DNA of 64,000 nucleotides, taken from positions 293,001-357,000 of the forward strand of contig JAQJDB010000005.1 of assembly GCA_032139905.1 (NCBI GenBank), read 5' to 3'. Below, one piece after another: positions 25,532 to 35,486 of the stretch (within the stretch, counting starts at the first letter, position 1; the number at the start of each line of letters is the position of its first letter). This DNA is from Nitrospira sp. MA-1 (GTDB lineage Bacteria; Nitrospirota; Nitrospiria; Nitrospirales; UBA8639). Both the position numbers and the translations under genes were made by a program. The notes beneath the pieces are model-generated. The model saw only the letters and a program-made list of their open reading frames with translations, was not told the origin of the DNA and ran no database searches.

Positions 25532-26890
25532 TTATGGTTGAAATGGCGACCAAGAGGGAGAGCTGAGATGTTCTCCTGCCGAGGAAATTTTCTCCAATCC
25601 GGCTCCCTCACTAGTGATGATGTATAATTGACTTTCTCCTCTTCGAATCGAACTAAAGACAATATGGCGTCCATTTGGAGCCCAGGAAGGAGAATCATCA
25701 ATGCTTTGCCCGTTGGTGATTTGTTTCCGTTGTTCCCCATTCGGACTGATGCGGCATAATTTAAATCCCTCACTTGGCACCCGGCACACATAGACGATCC
25801 AATCTCCCTTTGGAGACCATGCTGGCGCCGCGTTGTAATCTCCATCAAAGGTTAAGCGACGGACGTTCAAGCCCTCGGCATCCATGATGTAAATTTGGGG
25901 GCGGCCTCCCCGATCTGAAGTGAAGGCCAGATGTCGCCCGTCTGGAGACCATGACGGGGACAAATCTGCGCTATTGTGCGAGGTTAACTGCTTCACGCTT
26001 CTACTGTCCAATTCTATCTGATATAGATCCGAGTTGCCATCTTGGGCAGCGGAGTAGGCAATAGATTTTCCATTAGGAGCAAAGGAGGCCGTAATGTTCA
26101 AGCTGGCTGGCGAAACCAAAATTTCCTCCCGACCGGTAGCCAATTCCCTTTTCATAATGAGTTGTTTGCGATCACGATATGCGGTGTAAATAAGCGATTT
26201 CCGGTCCGGGGCCCAGGTAGGCATGAGGTTTAAATACCCGTCAGCCGTGACCTGTTGCGGATCATACCCATCGTAATCCATGACAAAAAGCTCTCGTCCA
26301 TTCTCTTTTTGACCTACAAATGCGATTTTCGTCCTGGCAATACCCTGCTCGCCGGTATATCGATAGACCAGTTCGTCTGCCCACCGATGGGCCATCAAGC
26401 GAGTGAGGGTTTCTGTCGTTTTGAGGGAAAAGTACCGTTTCCCGGTCAATACCTCCTGTTGTCCCGGATCAAATGCGCAGGCATCCAGGATAATTCCCTG
26501 GACTCCGTTTGAAGTCCCTCCTACTCCTATTCTTCCCCACGTAGAGACCGTCACTTTTTGGAAGTGCGGTGCCAAATTTGATGAGAGACTCATACATTTA
26601 TTGTCAGAAAAATCTCCTTTGGCAGGAGGTAATTCAGCAATTGAAAATATTTGTGAGCGTTTGAGATCCGCTTTAAGGACGGATGGGACCTGAGTCTCAA
26701 TGTCTTCTGAGAGACCGGTATCCCGTTGGACAGGGGAGAATCCCATTACCCAAATAGGGATTTTTTGGAATTCTGAACGTGTGGCTTTGAGATCCGCTTC
26801 CTCTCCATGAAGAAAGGCTGGGGATACGGTAATTACAGAAAAGGCAAGCAGAGCCAGGATGGCATACGGAGGTTTGAGTGCATTTTTCAT
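25532..26890 (-). CDS. tolB: Tol-Pal system beta-propeller protein TolB
   Basis: A 452-residue periplasmic protein with a signal peptide ending near LHGEE. Residues 40-180 form the N-terminal domain (with PIWVMGFSP, and later GKRYFSL). Residues 190-450 are six-bladed WD40-like/PD40 repeats: SKxIAYS, LSPSWSPDGRHLAFTSDRGGRPQIY, PAWSPKGDWIVY, SPSWSPF. TolB binds Pal and TolA. It sits between tolA and pal in the normal order, with 44 bp to pal and 20 bp to tolA. Confidence 0.95.
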   Translation of the reverse strand: MKNALKPPYAILALLAFSVITVSPAFLHGEEADLKATRSEFQKIPIWVMGFSPVQRDTGLSEDIETQVPSVLKADLKRSQIFSIAELPPAKGDFSDNKCMSLSSNLAPHFQKVTVSTWGRIGVGGTSNGVQGIILDACAFDPGQQEVLTGKRYFSLKTTETLTRLMAHRWADELVYRYTGEQGIARTKIAFVGQKENGRELFVMDYDGYDPQQVTADGYLNLMPTWAPDRKSLIYTAYRDRKQLIMKRELATGREEILVSPASLNITASFAPNGKSIAYSAAQDGNSDLYQIELDSRSVKQLTSHNSADLSPSWSPDGRHLAFTSDRGGRPQIYIMDAEGLNVRRLTFDGDYNAAPAWSPKGDWIVYVCRVPSEGFKLCRISPNGEQRKQITNGQSIDDSPSWAPNGRHIVFSSIRRGESQLYIITSEGAGLEKISSAGEHLSSPSWSPFQP

Positions 26891-26910
26891 AATATAGGTG
26901 GTGTCCTTAA

Positions 26911-28401
26911 CTAATCCTTTTGATCCGTTTTGATAAATTGAAAACGCACATCCAGGAAAGCATCAGAAATATCAGGTGGAAATGGGGGTAAGGGATTGAC
27001 CGCATTTACCGCCCGTTGAGCGGCGGAATCGTAATATCCATTTCCTGAACCTTTATCAATGCGAATCTGGGAAATTTTTCCAGTTCGAAAAATACGGAAT
27101 TTGAGCACCACTAACGGAGCATTTGCAACGAGTGGGGTTCTTCTCCACTGATCCTGAATGAGGTCCTGGATCATTCCATAATAATGATTTGTTCCCGCAG
27201 AAGACTGAGCCGCAGTATTCCTGGAATTTGAAGTGGGTTGCACTTCCAGGAGTTGGAGGCGATTTTTAATCGATTCAACCGGCGTGACGTCGGGAATGGA
27301 TAATTTTGCAATTCGTTGATCCATTTCTGACTGCACCGGTTGGGTTTGTGCTGAAGAAGAGGACCCAGACTCTTGAGGGGGTGGTGAGGCTGGAGACAGT
27401 TTCAAGTTGGGGGCTTTAGCTTCTTCTAGTAATTGCTTCATCATATCTGACATTTTCTCACGTTGGGGAGGTTTTTCCAGTGGTGGGGATGGTGCAATTT
27501 GGGCTAATTGCGGTGCGGAGAGTCCAGGGGTGAAAGGTTTTTCTTGTTGCGGCGTGGAGGCTTTGGTCTGTTTTTTGATTTTTCGAGTCGGTGCCAGCGT
27601 CGGTATGGTCGGGAGGGTTCGCTTGAGCGATTCCTCGATATTACTGGGTGGAGAAGCGTCTTTGGGCTGTCTTTCCTTTTCGGACATCTTAAACGGGGTC
27701 ACCGAACTCAATTCCGGTAGCACAGGAGCGAGTTTGACAGTTGGCTCAATTTTAGGAGGCTGAGGTTGGGATACCGAATCTTGAGGCTCCGGAGGAACAG
27801 GTGTTGGGGGTGTAGCCTGTTTGGGTGATGGCGTTGCGTTAGGCTTAGGAGCGACTAACGGTTGTGAAGAATGTAAGCGTTCCGGACGCGAAATTTGTGG
27901 AGCAATAGGGGGCATTCGAAGATTTTCAAATAACGGGGACTGGTCGTTCAAGGGAGGTTGTTCGGTTGGAGGAGATGGTGCCGGAGTGGCCATTTCTTGT
28001 TTGTGGGGCACTACGATCGAGCCAACCGCCCCTTCCAAAAATTCCGATAATCGTTCGGAGGGTGTTGGAATTGGCAAAGGAGGAAGGGCGGCTTCTTTGG
28101 GTTCGGTCTTTATTGGTTCTGCTTTTGTTGGCTGAGATTTTTGTTGAGAAGGCGCCGGGGGAGAAGATTTTTTTTGGCTTGAATCCGGAGCCTGCTCCTC
28201 CGGTAAAGAAATAAGATTTACCTCGATGGCTCTGAAAGGCTCCTCGACTGTGGATTGAAATCGTAAGAACAGGGCCATCATGATGACGAGGGCATGCAGA
28301 AAAACTGAGGTGACGAGTCCCCAACGGAATGAGGAGCTTTCTTGTGAAACATCAGCAGCGAGCCCAAGGGAAATTAGACTTGGGGATTCAGCATGTCCCA
28401 T
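26911..28401 (-). CDS. tolA: TolA/TonB-type periplasmic energy-transducing protein
   Basis: A 496-residue protein with an N-terminal anchor (about 27-45, WGLVTSVFLHALVIMMALF). A very long Pro/Ser/Glu/Lys-rich spacer runs to about residue 390, and a C-terminal TonB/TolA domain follows (GMIQDLIQDQWRRTP..., VLKFRIFRTGKISQIRIDKGSG, and NPLPPFPPDI). It links the TolQR motor in the inner membrane to TolB/Pal. The C-terminus is closer to TonB_C in style, so TonB is an alternative, but position between tolR and tolB favours TolA. Confidence 0.9.
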   Translation of the reverse strand: MGHAESPSLISLGLAADVSQESSSFRWGLVTSVFLHALVIMMALFLRFQSTVEEPFRAIEVNLISLPEEQAPDSSQKKSSPPAPSQQKSQPTKAEPIKTEPKEAALPPLPIPTPSERLSEFLEGAVGSIVVPHKQEMATPAPSPPTEQPPLNDQSPLFENLRMPPIAPQISRPERLHSSQPLVAPKPNATPSPKQATPPTPVPPEPQDSVSQPQPPKIEPTVKLAPVLPELSSVTPFKMSEKERQPKDASPPSNIEESLKRTLPTIPTLAPTRKIKKQTKASTPQQEKPFTPGLSAPQLAQIAPSPPLEKPPQREKMSDMMKQLLEEAKAPNLKLSPASPPPQESGSSSSAQTQPVQSEMDQRIAKLSIPDVTPVESIKNRLQLLEVQPTSNSRNTAAQSSAGTNHYYGMIQDLIQDQWRRTPLVANAPLVVLKFRIFRTGKISQIRIDKGSGNGYYDSAAQRAVNAVNPLPPFPPDISDAFLDVRFQFIKTDQKD

Positions 28402-28412
28402 TGGTCAAACGC

Positions 28413-28853
28413 TTAGCGGGAAATCCCGATGGTATCGTCCTCAATTATTGTTTCAATTTTGGGGCCGGTAATCATTCCAAGACGTTCAATTTTGGCCCCT
28501 TTGACTTCATCCATGACCTGCACCACTGTTCCATAGGGAACTGTTTGATCCGCTCGCAGATACACCGAAATTAAGGGATTTAAGATTTTGGCTTCTTGAA
28601 GTTTGGCTCGTAAATTGACCAAGCTAATAGTGTCGTTACCGAGGGATAAGGTGTGATCTCGCTGAATCGTCACAATCAGGCGTTCTTCCGCTTGTATATT
28701 GTTGGAAGATGTTGTTGGGAGATTAATGTCTAAGCCACGATGTAGCATCGGGGCGGTAACCATGAAAATGACCAAGAGAACTAAGACGACATCGACGAGA
28801 GGAATGACGTTGATTTCTGAGAGAAATTGTCGAGGCCTTGATCCAGTGGTCAT
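28413..28853 (-). CDS. tolR: TolR/ExbD-family motor protein
   Basis: A 146-residue protein with an N-terminal cytoplasmic tail and one transmembrane helix (residues 18-38). The helix carries the D in [18 protein letters not shown], the proton-path Asp of the family. A periplasmic domain with [11 protein letters not shown] and the [23 protein letters not shown] motif follows. It overlaps tolQ by 4 bp, indicating translational coupling. The pair forms the proton-driven motor. Confidence 0.93.
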   Translation of the reverse strand: MTTGSRPRQFLSEINVIPLVDVVLVLLVIFMVTAPMLHRGLDINLPTTSSNNIQAEERLIVTIQRDHTLSLGNDTISLVNLRAKLQEAKILNPLISVYLRADQTVPYGTVVQVMDEVKGAKIERLGMITGPKIETIIEDDTIGISR

Positions 28854-29569
28854 CGGGTCACTTCCACTTCAAAGGCTTTTTCAGATTCTTCAATCGTATT
28901 GAGAAATTCAATGGTAAATGCCTCAACTCTGAAGGACATTTTTCGAATTCTAGAGAGAAAATAGTTGTAGGCCATCACGGCAGGAATTGCGGCAAAGAGC
29001 CCGGCAGCAGTGGCCACGAGTGCTTCAGAAACTCCAGGAGCAACTGCGGCAATGCTTGCTGAACCTTGAATGCCGATTTCATGAAAGGCATTGATAATGC
29101 CCAAAACTGTTCCTAGAAGACCGACAAACGGAGTCAGATTTCCTGTGGTCGCCAAAAAAGGCAAATAGGCTTCCTGTTGGCTGATTTGGTTCTGGATGAT
29201 GTATTGAGCGACCTTTTCCAAGTACTGTCGGTTAGGGGCTCGCTCTGCGGGTTTTGCCTCCAGGGGTGGCCTCGAGGTGAAGAGATCAGAGGATTCGGGC
29301 AAGCGGTCGGTTATGCCCAAATAAACTACCGAGCTTGGGCTATAGGTTAATGTTTGAGCCTGACTTCTTAAGGTATGCTGGTCGATGGGATTCTGTTCGT
29401 ACAATTGGAGGAACTGTGATTCATCTTGGTGAATGCGGCTAAACCGCCTGAATCTGTTCACAATGATTCCCCAGGAAATCACGGAAAAAATTGACAGGAT
29501 GAAAAGAATGACAATGGATAGCAGGCCCAGGGACCCAAAGAACTCGGAAGGATTGGCAGCAAAGGTCAT
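28850..29569 (-). CDS. tolQ: TolQ/ExbB-family motor protein
   Basis: A 239-residue inner-membrane protein with a first helix at about 14-36 and two C-terminal helices in the MotA/ExbB domain. The sequence [27 protein letters not shown] and [25 protein letters not shown] are family signatures (residues about 145-210). It heads the Tol-Pal operon read leftward. An AGGAGG lies about 15 bases before the ATG, unusually distant. Confidence 0.93.
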   Translation of the reverse strand: MTFAANPSEFFGSLGLLSIVILFILSIFSVISWGIIVNRFRRFSRIHQDESQFLQLYEQNPIDQHTLRSQAQTLTYSPSSVVYLGITDRLPESSDLFTSRPPLEAKPAERAPNRQYLEKVAQYIIQNQISQQEAYLPFLATTGNLTPFVGLLGTVLGIINAFHEIGIQGSASIAAVAPGVSEALVATAAGLFAAIPAVMAYNYFLSRIRKMSFRVEAFTIEFLNTIEESEKAFEVEVTR

Positions 29570-29654
29570 ATAGTTGTATTTCGACCTCCTCTAGGCTGGT
29601 CAGATGCTAAACAGGGGATATTGATATAGAAATAAACCACTGAGAGATGAGGTA

Positions 29655-29733
29655 TGGCGGGGCCGACGGGATTTGAACCCGCGACCTCCAGATTGACAAT
29701 CTGGCGTCCTAAACCTAGCTGAACGACGGCCCC
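29655..29733 (-). tRNA. tRNA-Asp (anticodon GTC)
   Basis: The minus strand gives acceptor GGGGCCG/CGGCCCC, an anticodon stem CCAGA/TCTGG with GTC, T-arm GCGGG/CCCGT around TTCAAAT, and an encoded CCA at 29655-29657. The D-arm is slightly large. It lies just upstream of tolQ on the same strand. Confidence 0.93.
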
Positions 29734-29856
29734 GAATTTTTTTTTGATCTTGGGCAAATAGCCCACGCATTCATTCAAAGAGGAAATGGAGTCGATGAAG
29801 AATTTCGTAATATATCAGATCAAGAATACCATAAGCCAAAATAATATTTTTATATT

Positions 29857-29932
29857 TGGTAGGCGGAACAGGGATCGAACCTGCGACATCTGCCGTGTAA
29901 AGGCAGCGCTCTGCCAGCTGAGCTATCCGCCT
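29857..29932 (-). tRNA. tRNA-Val (anticodon TAC)
   Basis: The minus strand gives acceptor AGGCGGA/TCCGCCT, D-arm GCTC/GAGC, an anticodon stem CTGCC/GGCAG around TTTACAC (anticodon TAC), a T-arm with GTTCGA, and an encoded CCA at 29857-29859. It is 123 bp upstream of tRNA-Asp and is probably in the same transcript. Confidence 0.95.
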
Positions 29933-30112
29933 AAAATTAAAACGCTACAATTCGTCCATTATAACAGGGAGTTAGGCCTTGTCAACTCAAATGAAATAGT
30001 GTGGAATACTGTTTGACATGAACAGGACACGTGGGTATAAGGCAGCACACCCAAATTCTGAATGCGAGAAAAAAATATTTGGTCGTCCTAGTGACGAGAG
30101 GGAAAAGTAATT

Positions 30113-30922
30113 ATGGGATATAAAATTAAAGACCTTTCTAATAAATCTCCTATGGTGGAGCAAGCTCAGTTTCTATCGAGTAAAGAACGGTTTTTGTTTT
30201 TTGTGGAGGAGAATCGGGCTCTGGTATGGGGAGGAATTTTTCTTGTTCTGGCTGTGATCGTGGCGATTGTGACGATGGGTTGGCTCAATCAAACTAATCA
30301 AGAGCATGCATGGGAACTAGAAGGTCAGGCGCAAACGATCTATTTGAATCGTCCACTAGATGATGTCAAAAAGGGACAAGAGAATATTCAAAAAGCTTCA
30401 AGCCTGTTCAAGGACATCCTTGAGCAATTTCCTGGGACGCCCAGCGCCGGAGTCTCCTCATTTTTATTAGGCAACAGTATGATGGAGGAGAAAAATTATC
30501 AAGGGGCGATAGAGGTGTATACTTCGTGGATCAAAGAGTATGGGCAAGATCATATTTTCGTCGGATTAGTCCAGCAGCGATTGGGGTTTGCCTATTTACT
30601 TAATGGCGATCGAGAGTCCGCCCTAAAGGCATTTGATGCCGTGCTGGCCGATCCTCATTCGTTAAATAAAGACCAGGTCGTTTTTGAGCTGGCGAAGATT
30701 GCAGAGGCTGATGAAAATACTGCTGAAGCGGTTGGGCAGTATAAAAAGGTTATCCAGGAATTTCCTTTATCTCCGTTTGCGTCGGAAGCTGCCCTCCGGG
30801 TGAAAGTGTTGGCACCGGAAGAAGCTAAAGATTCTCCTTCCTCGGAAACGGGTGAACTGGACGGGATTGAGAAGAGCAGTCCTGAAGCCCCACAGGTTCA
30901 GGATAAAGGAGAGGGGAAATAG
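30113..30922 (+). CDS. Membrane-anchored TPR protein (YfgM-like)
   Basis: A 269-residue protein. A single transmembrane helix lies at about residues 36-58 (LVWGGIFLVLAVIVAIVTMGWL) with a short cytoplasmic N-terminus, and TPR helices fill about 80-240 (FLLGNSMMEEKNYQGAIEVY, VQQRLGFAYLLNGDRESALKAF, LAKIAEADENTAEAVGQYKK). The C-terminal tail is acidic. The layout matches YfgM, an envelope chaperone helper at the Sec translocon, but sequence identity cannot be judged here. GAGGG lies before the ATG. The gene stands alone on the plus strand. Confidence 0.75.
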   Translation: MGYKIKDLSNKSPMVEQAQFLSSKERFLFFVEENRALVWGGIFLVLAVIVAIVTMGWLNQTNQEHAWELEGQAQTIYLNRPLDDVKKGQENIQKASSLFKDILEQFPGTPSAGVSSFLLGNSMMEEKNYQGAIEVYTSWIKEYGQDHIFVGLVQQRLGFAYLLNGDRESALKAFDAVLADPHSLNKDQVVFELAKIAEADENTAEAVGQYKKVIQEFPLSPFASEAALRVKVLAPEEAKDSPSSETGELDGIEKSSPEAPQVQDKGEGK

Positions 30923-30953
30923 TATTAGTTAAGTGGCTCACCCAATAGGTGGG

Positions 30954-32912
30954 TTATTGGCTCACCATCAACATGTGGCCAGCCTGAATAATGCTGGAAG
31001 AGAGATTATTGAGCGCTCGCAAATCGTTCACGCTCATTCTGAATTGTTGGGCAATCGTCCATAAACTATCTCCACGCCTGACCTTATACCATTTAGAGTC
31101 GTTTTTGTTCGACGGGCTGACCGAAGGATTTCCTTTTACCCGCAACCGGTCACCTGGATGAATGATGTGGCTGGAGATATTGTTCATCCGCATCAGTGCG
31201 TTCACGGATTGTCGAAACCGAGTCGCAATGCTTCCAAGAGAATCCCCGGACCTGACGCGATACCAGGTGATTTCAGAATCAGCGTAATCGTCATCAACTT
31301 CTCCACGAACTCGGAGTTTGGTTCCTACTCGTATGATATTGCTCCGCAAATTATTCATGTCTTTCAGTTGACTAACTTTCATTCTGTATCGTTTGGCTAC
31401 TACCGATAAACTCTCACCTCGTCTGACCGTATGCCATTCCGTTGGAGGAGGAGGAGGTTGGATCCAGACGGTGAGTGTCGGATGCAGTTCTTCGACCAAT
31501 GAAGCCATGCCGAGGGGTACTTTCAGGTAGTAGCCTGGACCCGTAAGACTGGGCACGATGCTTCGTCGAAGTTCCGGGTTGAGTCGTCGGAGTTCCTCAA
31601 CCGGAATTCCTGTTTGTTGTGTAACGGCTGAAAGATGCACGCGTTTCGTAATCAGGACTTCCTCAAATTCATGGCGATCGCCGTCAGGAGTACTAAATCC
31701 ATAGGCCGTTGGATTTTGTGCGATAAGGGTCGCCGCAATAAAGCGAGGCACATAGTCTTTGGTTTCCCGTCTTATGTGCCGTGTCTGTCGAATTTTCCAA
31801 AAATCACGGGTTCCTGTTTTTTTGATGGCCCGTGAAATCTTTCCACTTCCTGCATTGTACGCTCCGAGGGCGAGAGGCCAAGAGCCAAACTGGTCATATA
31901 AATCACGAAGATGATGAGCGGCGGCTACTGTGGATTTAATAGGATCCCGCCGTTCATCTAAATACCAGTCGACGTCAAGGCCATACACACGACCAGTCGC
32001 TTTCATAAATTGCCAGGGGCCTGAGGCACGGGATCGAGAAAATGCACGAGGGTTGAACCCACTTTCAACGAGTGAAAGATACATGAGTTCCGGTGGGAGG
32101 CCTAGTTCATGAAAAACGGGTTCCACAAGGTCTCGATAATGATGAAAGCGATCGAGATAGGATTGAAATCGATCATGAATCCCATACTGAAAATATTCAA
32201 GATTTTTCTCTACCGAATCGTTCAGTACAAGGGGAATGGTTCCATATGCCCCTGGTTTTCTCAGCGGGGTGGATTCCCATGCTTGGTCAAACGCCTTGGC
32301 GAATCGGGCTAGGACAATCTGCGACCGTTGCTCAGATGAGTCAGCAGGGTAAAAACGTAATTTGGTAGAGGAGTTGATTGAGAACCCAGTTTGAGCGTTT
32401 AGGGCTTCAAGCGTGTTTTCGCCAGACAAAAAGATCCGTTGGTCTTCTGAAGTGTTAGGTTTCTGGGAAACATCAGCGGATGAGGGAGTAATGTGTTTTC
32501 CGGTATCCGATGATGGGATTTGCTGTGAGGGTGTTTGAGCCAGATCATCTACAGAAGACGGGTTCGAAGGGTCTTCGGAAGATAACCCTGTCATACCTGG
32601 AGTTTGTTTCTCAGTTTGATCTATCAGAATAGATGATTGCTGATTGTTTTGAATGGTGCTATTCGGAGACGTTTGGGTCTCAATTGAGGTGCTTTGGTGA
32701 GGGTGGCTATGTGCAATAGCATAATTAAATGTCATTTCCTCTGTGGAGTCATTTGAAGGGGTGAACGAGGGTTCGCCGAGAGATGGTTGTGGGCAGAGAG
32801 CCAACGTGATCAAAATGACACTGGATCCAAAGAGGAGATTGCTGGCAATGGCAGCCGGTCGCAGAGAAATGGAGAAACGCTGAACCTGTAATGTTTTATC
32901 TAAGTGATTCAT
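30954..32912 (-). CDS. mltD: MltD-like membrane-bound lytic murein transglycosylase with LysM repeats
   Basis: A 652-residue protein that cuts peptidoglycan glycan strands. A signal peptide lies at about 18-47, then a Ser/Thr/Gln-rich low-complexity region up to about residue 165. An SLT domain follows with SLVESGFNPRAFSRS (catalytic Glu) and GPWQFMKATGRVYGL, then LALGAYNAGSGKI. Three LysM domains close it (starting about residues 493, 550 and 608: WHTVRRGES, WYRVRSGDS, WYKVRRGDS). I use the ATG at 32912; a GTG at 32942 is also in frame. Neither start has a strong ribosome binding site. Confidence 0.93.
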   Translation of the reverse strand: MNHLDKTLQVQRFSISLRPAAIASNLLFGSSVILITLALCPQPSLGEPSFTPSNDSTEEMTFNYAIAHSHPHQSTSIETQTSPNSTIQNNQQSSILIDQTEKQTPGMTGLSSEDPSNPSSVDDLAQTPSQQIPSSDTGKHITPSSADVSQKPNTSEDQRIFLSGENTLEALNAQTGFSINSSTKLRFYPADSSEQRSQIVLARFAKAFDQAWESTPLRKPGAYGTIPLVLNDSVEKNLEYFQYGIHDRFQSYLDRFHHYRDLVEPVFHELGLPPELMYLSLVESGFNPRAFSRSRASGPWQFMKATGRVYGLDVDWYLDERRDPIKSTVAAAHHLRDLYDQFGSWPLALGAYNAGSGKISRAIKKTGTRDFWKIRQTRHIRRETKDYVPRFIAATLIAQNPTAYGFSTPDGDRHEFEEVLITKRVHLSAVTQQTGIPVEELRRLNPELRRSIVPSLTGPGYYLKVPLGMASLVEELHPTLTVWIQPPPPPTEWHTVRRGESLSVVAKRYRMKVSQLKDMNNLRSNIIRVGTKLRVRGEVDDDYADSEITWYRVRSGDSLGSIATRFRQSVNALMRMNNISSHIIHPGDRLRVKGNPSVSPSNKNDSKWYKVRRGDSLWTIAQQFRMSVNDLRALNNLSSSIIQAGHMLMVSQ

Positions 32913-32942
32913 TTTATAAGGCATTTCGGCAAATCTGTGCAC

Positions 32943-33622
32943 AACTTAATAGGCTACCCTCGCAAGAAAAGTTTGTCAAACATATTTATGTATTTTTGTT
33001 CTTTTCCATAGGTAGAACTAAAATGCACAAACCAAACCAAAAGTTAAGTGTATGAAATAAAGAAAAATATGGTGGGAGGGAGGATGAGAGTGGTGTTTTT
33101 AGTCCAGTTATTAGGCAAAAATGTCACCGATGAGGATTCCAAGGTATGAGGATATCGGCGAGAGATAGAATGGCGTCTTCTCAGATCCTGGAAAGGAGCA
33201 ACCCTGCAAGGCTTAGCGAATAGGTTCAACGGATTGGGGCTGCTCATTGCAAAATTCTCAGATGAAGGTCTGTGGTCCTTCAAATCGTTCATTGGTCGGA
33301 GTTAAGCCTCTTAAATATTCCAGGACGGAGCAATATCTCGATATTGCCTACATTTTGTATTACGAAACCGAGATTTATGGGTGAAATGGAAATTGAGTGG
33401 ATAGGAATGACTGGATGCTAAGCCCTTGTACTCTTTTAGCCAAGCCCAGGGGGTCTTAGTTGGATCGAAGGAAATTTGATTAACTAAATGTCATGGCTTC
33501 ATGTGCGACGTTTGTTCCAAGAGATCGGAAACCGGTGGTGACCCGAGGCGAAGGGGCCTGAGTTTGTTTTGCCTCTAAAGGGACCGGGTGAATCAAATTC
33601 TGGCTGGTTCCTAGAAGAGCCT
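32943..33622. other. Gap of about 680 bp without a recognised gene
   Basis: The only frame (82 codons, minus, 33044-33292) has no ribosome binding site and low-complexity content and is not called. The region is AT-rich near 32950-33060 and contains no clear hairpin terminator. I see no RNA gene I recognise. Confidence 0.5.
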
Positions 33623-33967
33623 TCAGTGGGCAGCAGGAAGGTGAAAGGCACGATCCGCCTTGGCAGCTAAATAAAAGTCACTTTCCGTGAGGCCTTGAAT
33701 TTTGTGGGTCCAAATTTCTACTTTGCATTTGCCCCAGGCCAAATAGATATCAGGATGATGGCCCTCAAGTTCGGCAACATTGCCCACTCGATTAGTAAAA
33801 GCCAAGGCATCTGCAAAATTGTCAAAGGTATATGTTTTTTCAATATGACCTTGAGCATTTAGGGTCCATCCAGTCTCCAATTGACCTAACAGGTCCTGGA
33901 TTTTCCCAGGTTCCAACGGCGGTACGCCCCCACGACATGGCACGCATGTATTATCTGCTAGGCTCAT
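33623..33967 (-). CDS. phhB: Pterin-4a-carbinolamine dehydratase
   Basis: A 114-residue enzyme that dehydrates 4a-hydroxytetrahydropterin, regenerating the pterin cofactor. The signature AELEGHHPDIYLAWGKCKVEIWTH contains the active-site His pair and Pro/Asp (about residues 68-91). AGGAGG lies six bases before the ATG. No phenylalanine hydroxylase is in the window. In bacteria this family also serves molybdopterin-linked roles, so its use here is open. Confidence 0.93.
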   Translation of the reverse strand: MSLADNTCVPCRGGVPPLEPGKIQDLLGQLETGWTLNAQGHIEKTYTFDNFADALAFTNRVGNVAELEGHHPDIYLAWGKCKVEIWTHKIQGLTESDFYLAAKADRAFHLPAAH

Positions 33968-34334
33968 TTTCTTCCTCCTTACGTCCTGAAGATCTGCGGT
34001 GGATTGTCTTTTTCACTCTATTTTTTAATCTTATACCCGAGAAAACGTGATTTTCCCCATATCCTTCGTGTAAATCAGTTTCCATTGAGAAGTGAACCCC
34101 ATGCAAACGTGATGTTACATTAAAGCCCTGCTTACTCTACTGAGTATAGCCATGACCAAGTGCGGTGCACAATTCCAAGGGCGCCTGGCTATCGGAATGT
34201 TCTGCGCAGTCCAGCCTAGCCCGGCATCGAGCCACACTTATATACGGGTCGAATATGACTCCACCAAATCCCAAACCTATGACTTTTGTTACCGACCCTT
34301 TTGACAAAAAAAACAGAATGAGGGCAGGGGAGGG
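33968..34334. other. Gap of about 367 bp without a gene
   Basis: No frame with a credible start or family match. It includes the promoter region of phhB on the minus strand and the tail end of the DUF2024 unit. Nothing else seen. Confidence 0.5.
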
Positions 34335-34601
34335 TCAGGAAGGCATAGGAAGGATAAAACCTCCAATTTGGGTAAACTCCTGTTGCTGGGTTTGAGAGAA
34401 AAAGGCGAGGGGTTCATTATGGCAAAATCGGCATTCTTCTGTTGTGATGACGGCCTCCGCTTCACCCAGGCTGGCAAGATAGGTTTTGGCTAATCGAAGA
34501 GCGGTATCTTCATCTGTTGTCATGACGTCAAAGTGAATGGTGCCAGTTTTTCCTTGCACCCAGGTATCAAAGACTTTGACGGTATTTGAGGATTGGTTCA
34601 T
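34335..34601 (-). CDS. DUF2024 family protein
   Basis: An 88-residue protein matching DUF2024: VKVFDTWVQGKTGTIHFDVMT, then EDTALRLAKTYLASLGE, a CRFCH pair of cysteines, and FSQTQQQEFTQIGGFILPM at the C-terminus. The ATG overlaps the stop of the upstream gene by 4 bp and has AGGA ahead. The family has no known function. The CxxC suggests metal binding or redox use. Confidence 0.8.
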   Translation of the reverse strand: MNQSSNTVKVFDTWVQGKTGTIHFDVMTTDEDTALRLAKTYLASLGEAEAVITTEECRFCHNEPLAFFSQTQQQEFTQIGGFILPMPS

Positions 34602-34903
34602 GAATGTCCTTTCTTCTGGTAGTGATCATCGGGTTCGGCTAACTCCTGATCGGAATGACGACCGTAAATACAGTCATGGCATTCAAGTGTCTGGTGAAAA
34701 TTCCTTGATCCAGGTGCCAGGCCCCACTTTCCCATGGCGAGAATTTTCAGATTGGTTCCTGGGGTGAGGTGCACATTGGATTTTTGCCAGGGTTGGGTGG
34801 CGTTCACCGCAAGAGTCTGCCATTGGAGATTCCTGATATTCATCCCGACTAAGGGTTCATAGAGAATGAGGGTATTCTCGTAGGATTGATAAGGAGGAAC
34901 CAC
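34598..34903 (-). CDS. Small protein, probably a lipoprotein with a broken start
   Basis: At least 101 residues from a GTG at 34903, ending in an ATGA overlap with the DUF2024 gene. Upstream codons in the same frame read ILICLFTTGCLVVPPY, a convincing lipobox, but no ATG/GTG/TTG start precedes them before a stop. A different frame starts with an ATG at 34994 and reads MEAITTYYSSFIRATVFLL. Removing one G of the pair near 34937 would join the two into a standard lipoprotein signal peptide. A frameshift or a sequencing error is likely. The body (NIRNLQWQTLAVNATQ...) suggests a small beta-rich periplasmic domain. Confidence 0.55.
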   Translation of the reverse strand: MVPPYQSYENTLILYEPLVGMNIRNLQWQTLAVNATQPWQKSNVHLTPGTNLKILAMGKWGLAPGSRNFHQTLECHDCIYGRHSDQELAEPDDHYQKKGHS

Positions 34904-34994
34904 CAGACAGCCGGTGGTAAATAGACAGATCAGAATCCAAGAGGAACACGGTTGCGCGAATGAATGAGGAATAATAAGTCGTTATTGCTTCCAT

Positions 34995-35486
34995 GACCGA
35001 GAACGAGTCCGGCTAAACTAATCGGAATAAAGCTGTTTGCGCTGATCCCGTGTTCATTCCACATTTTCCGACCAATCAGAGTCTCACAGGGGCCTTAAAT
35101 CTCAATTTTAGTTAGGGAAGCTTCTGGGGTCAAAGACATTATCCTGGCTCCTAATGTTGGAATATGAGTTCTTGGTCTATTAGCCAAAGTCCTTGAAGGT
35201 CGTCGGTGGCCCAAGGTCAACTTGTGGTTTCCATGGCCATTGGCCGTTCGCCAGCCTAAGGAAGGGGAAGGACTTTGGGGATGGGGAGTCTTATTGTCCT
35301 TTCCAAAAGACCATTTGACAACCTGAATCCTGGGAAGGTAGAAAAAACAGCAAAAGCTTAGGTCCATCTGCTATTTAACGGCTTCTTCTTGTATTCAAGA
35401 CCTAAGGACGGTTGATTATGAAAATATTCTTACCTTTTTAAAATGAGCCACGGAAGTCCTATGGCAAGCGATCATGGAGTTGTGAA
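34995..35486. other. Gap of about 490 bp without a recognised gene
   Basis: A 90-codon minus frame (35095-35367) has no ribosome binding site and a Pro/Arg/His-rich composition typical of chance frames. It probably carries the promoter of the gene at 35487. Confidence 0.45.

Noticed and set aside
33044-33292. An 82-codon minus frame
   Set aside because: No start signal, no recognisable motif, AT-rich end; chance frame.
35095-35367. A 90-codon minus frame
   Set aside because: Pro/Arg/His-rich, no ribosome binding site and no neighbour context.
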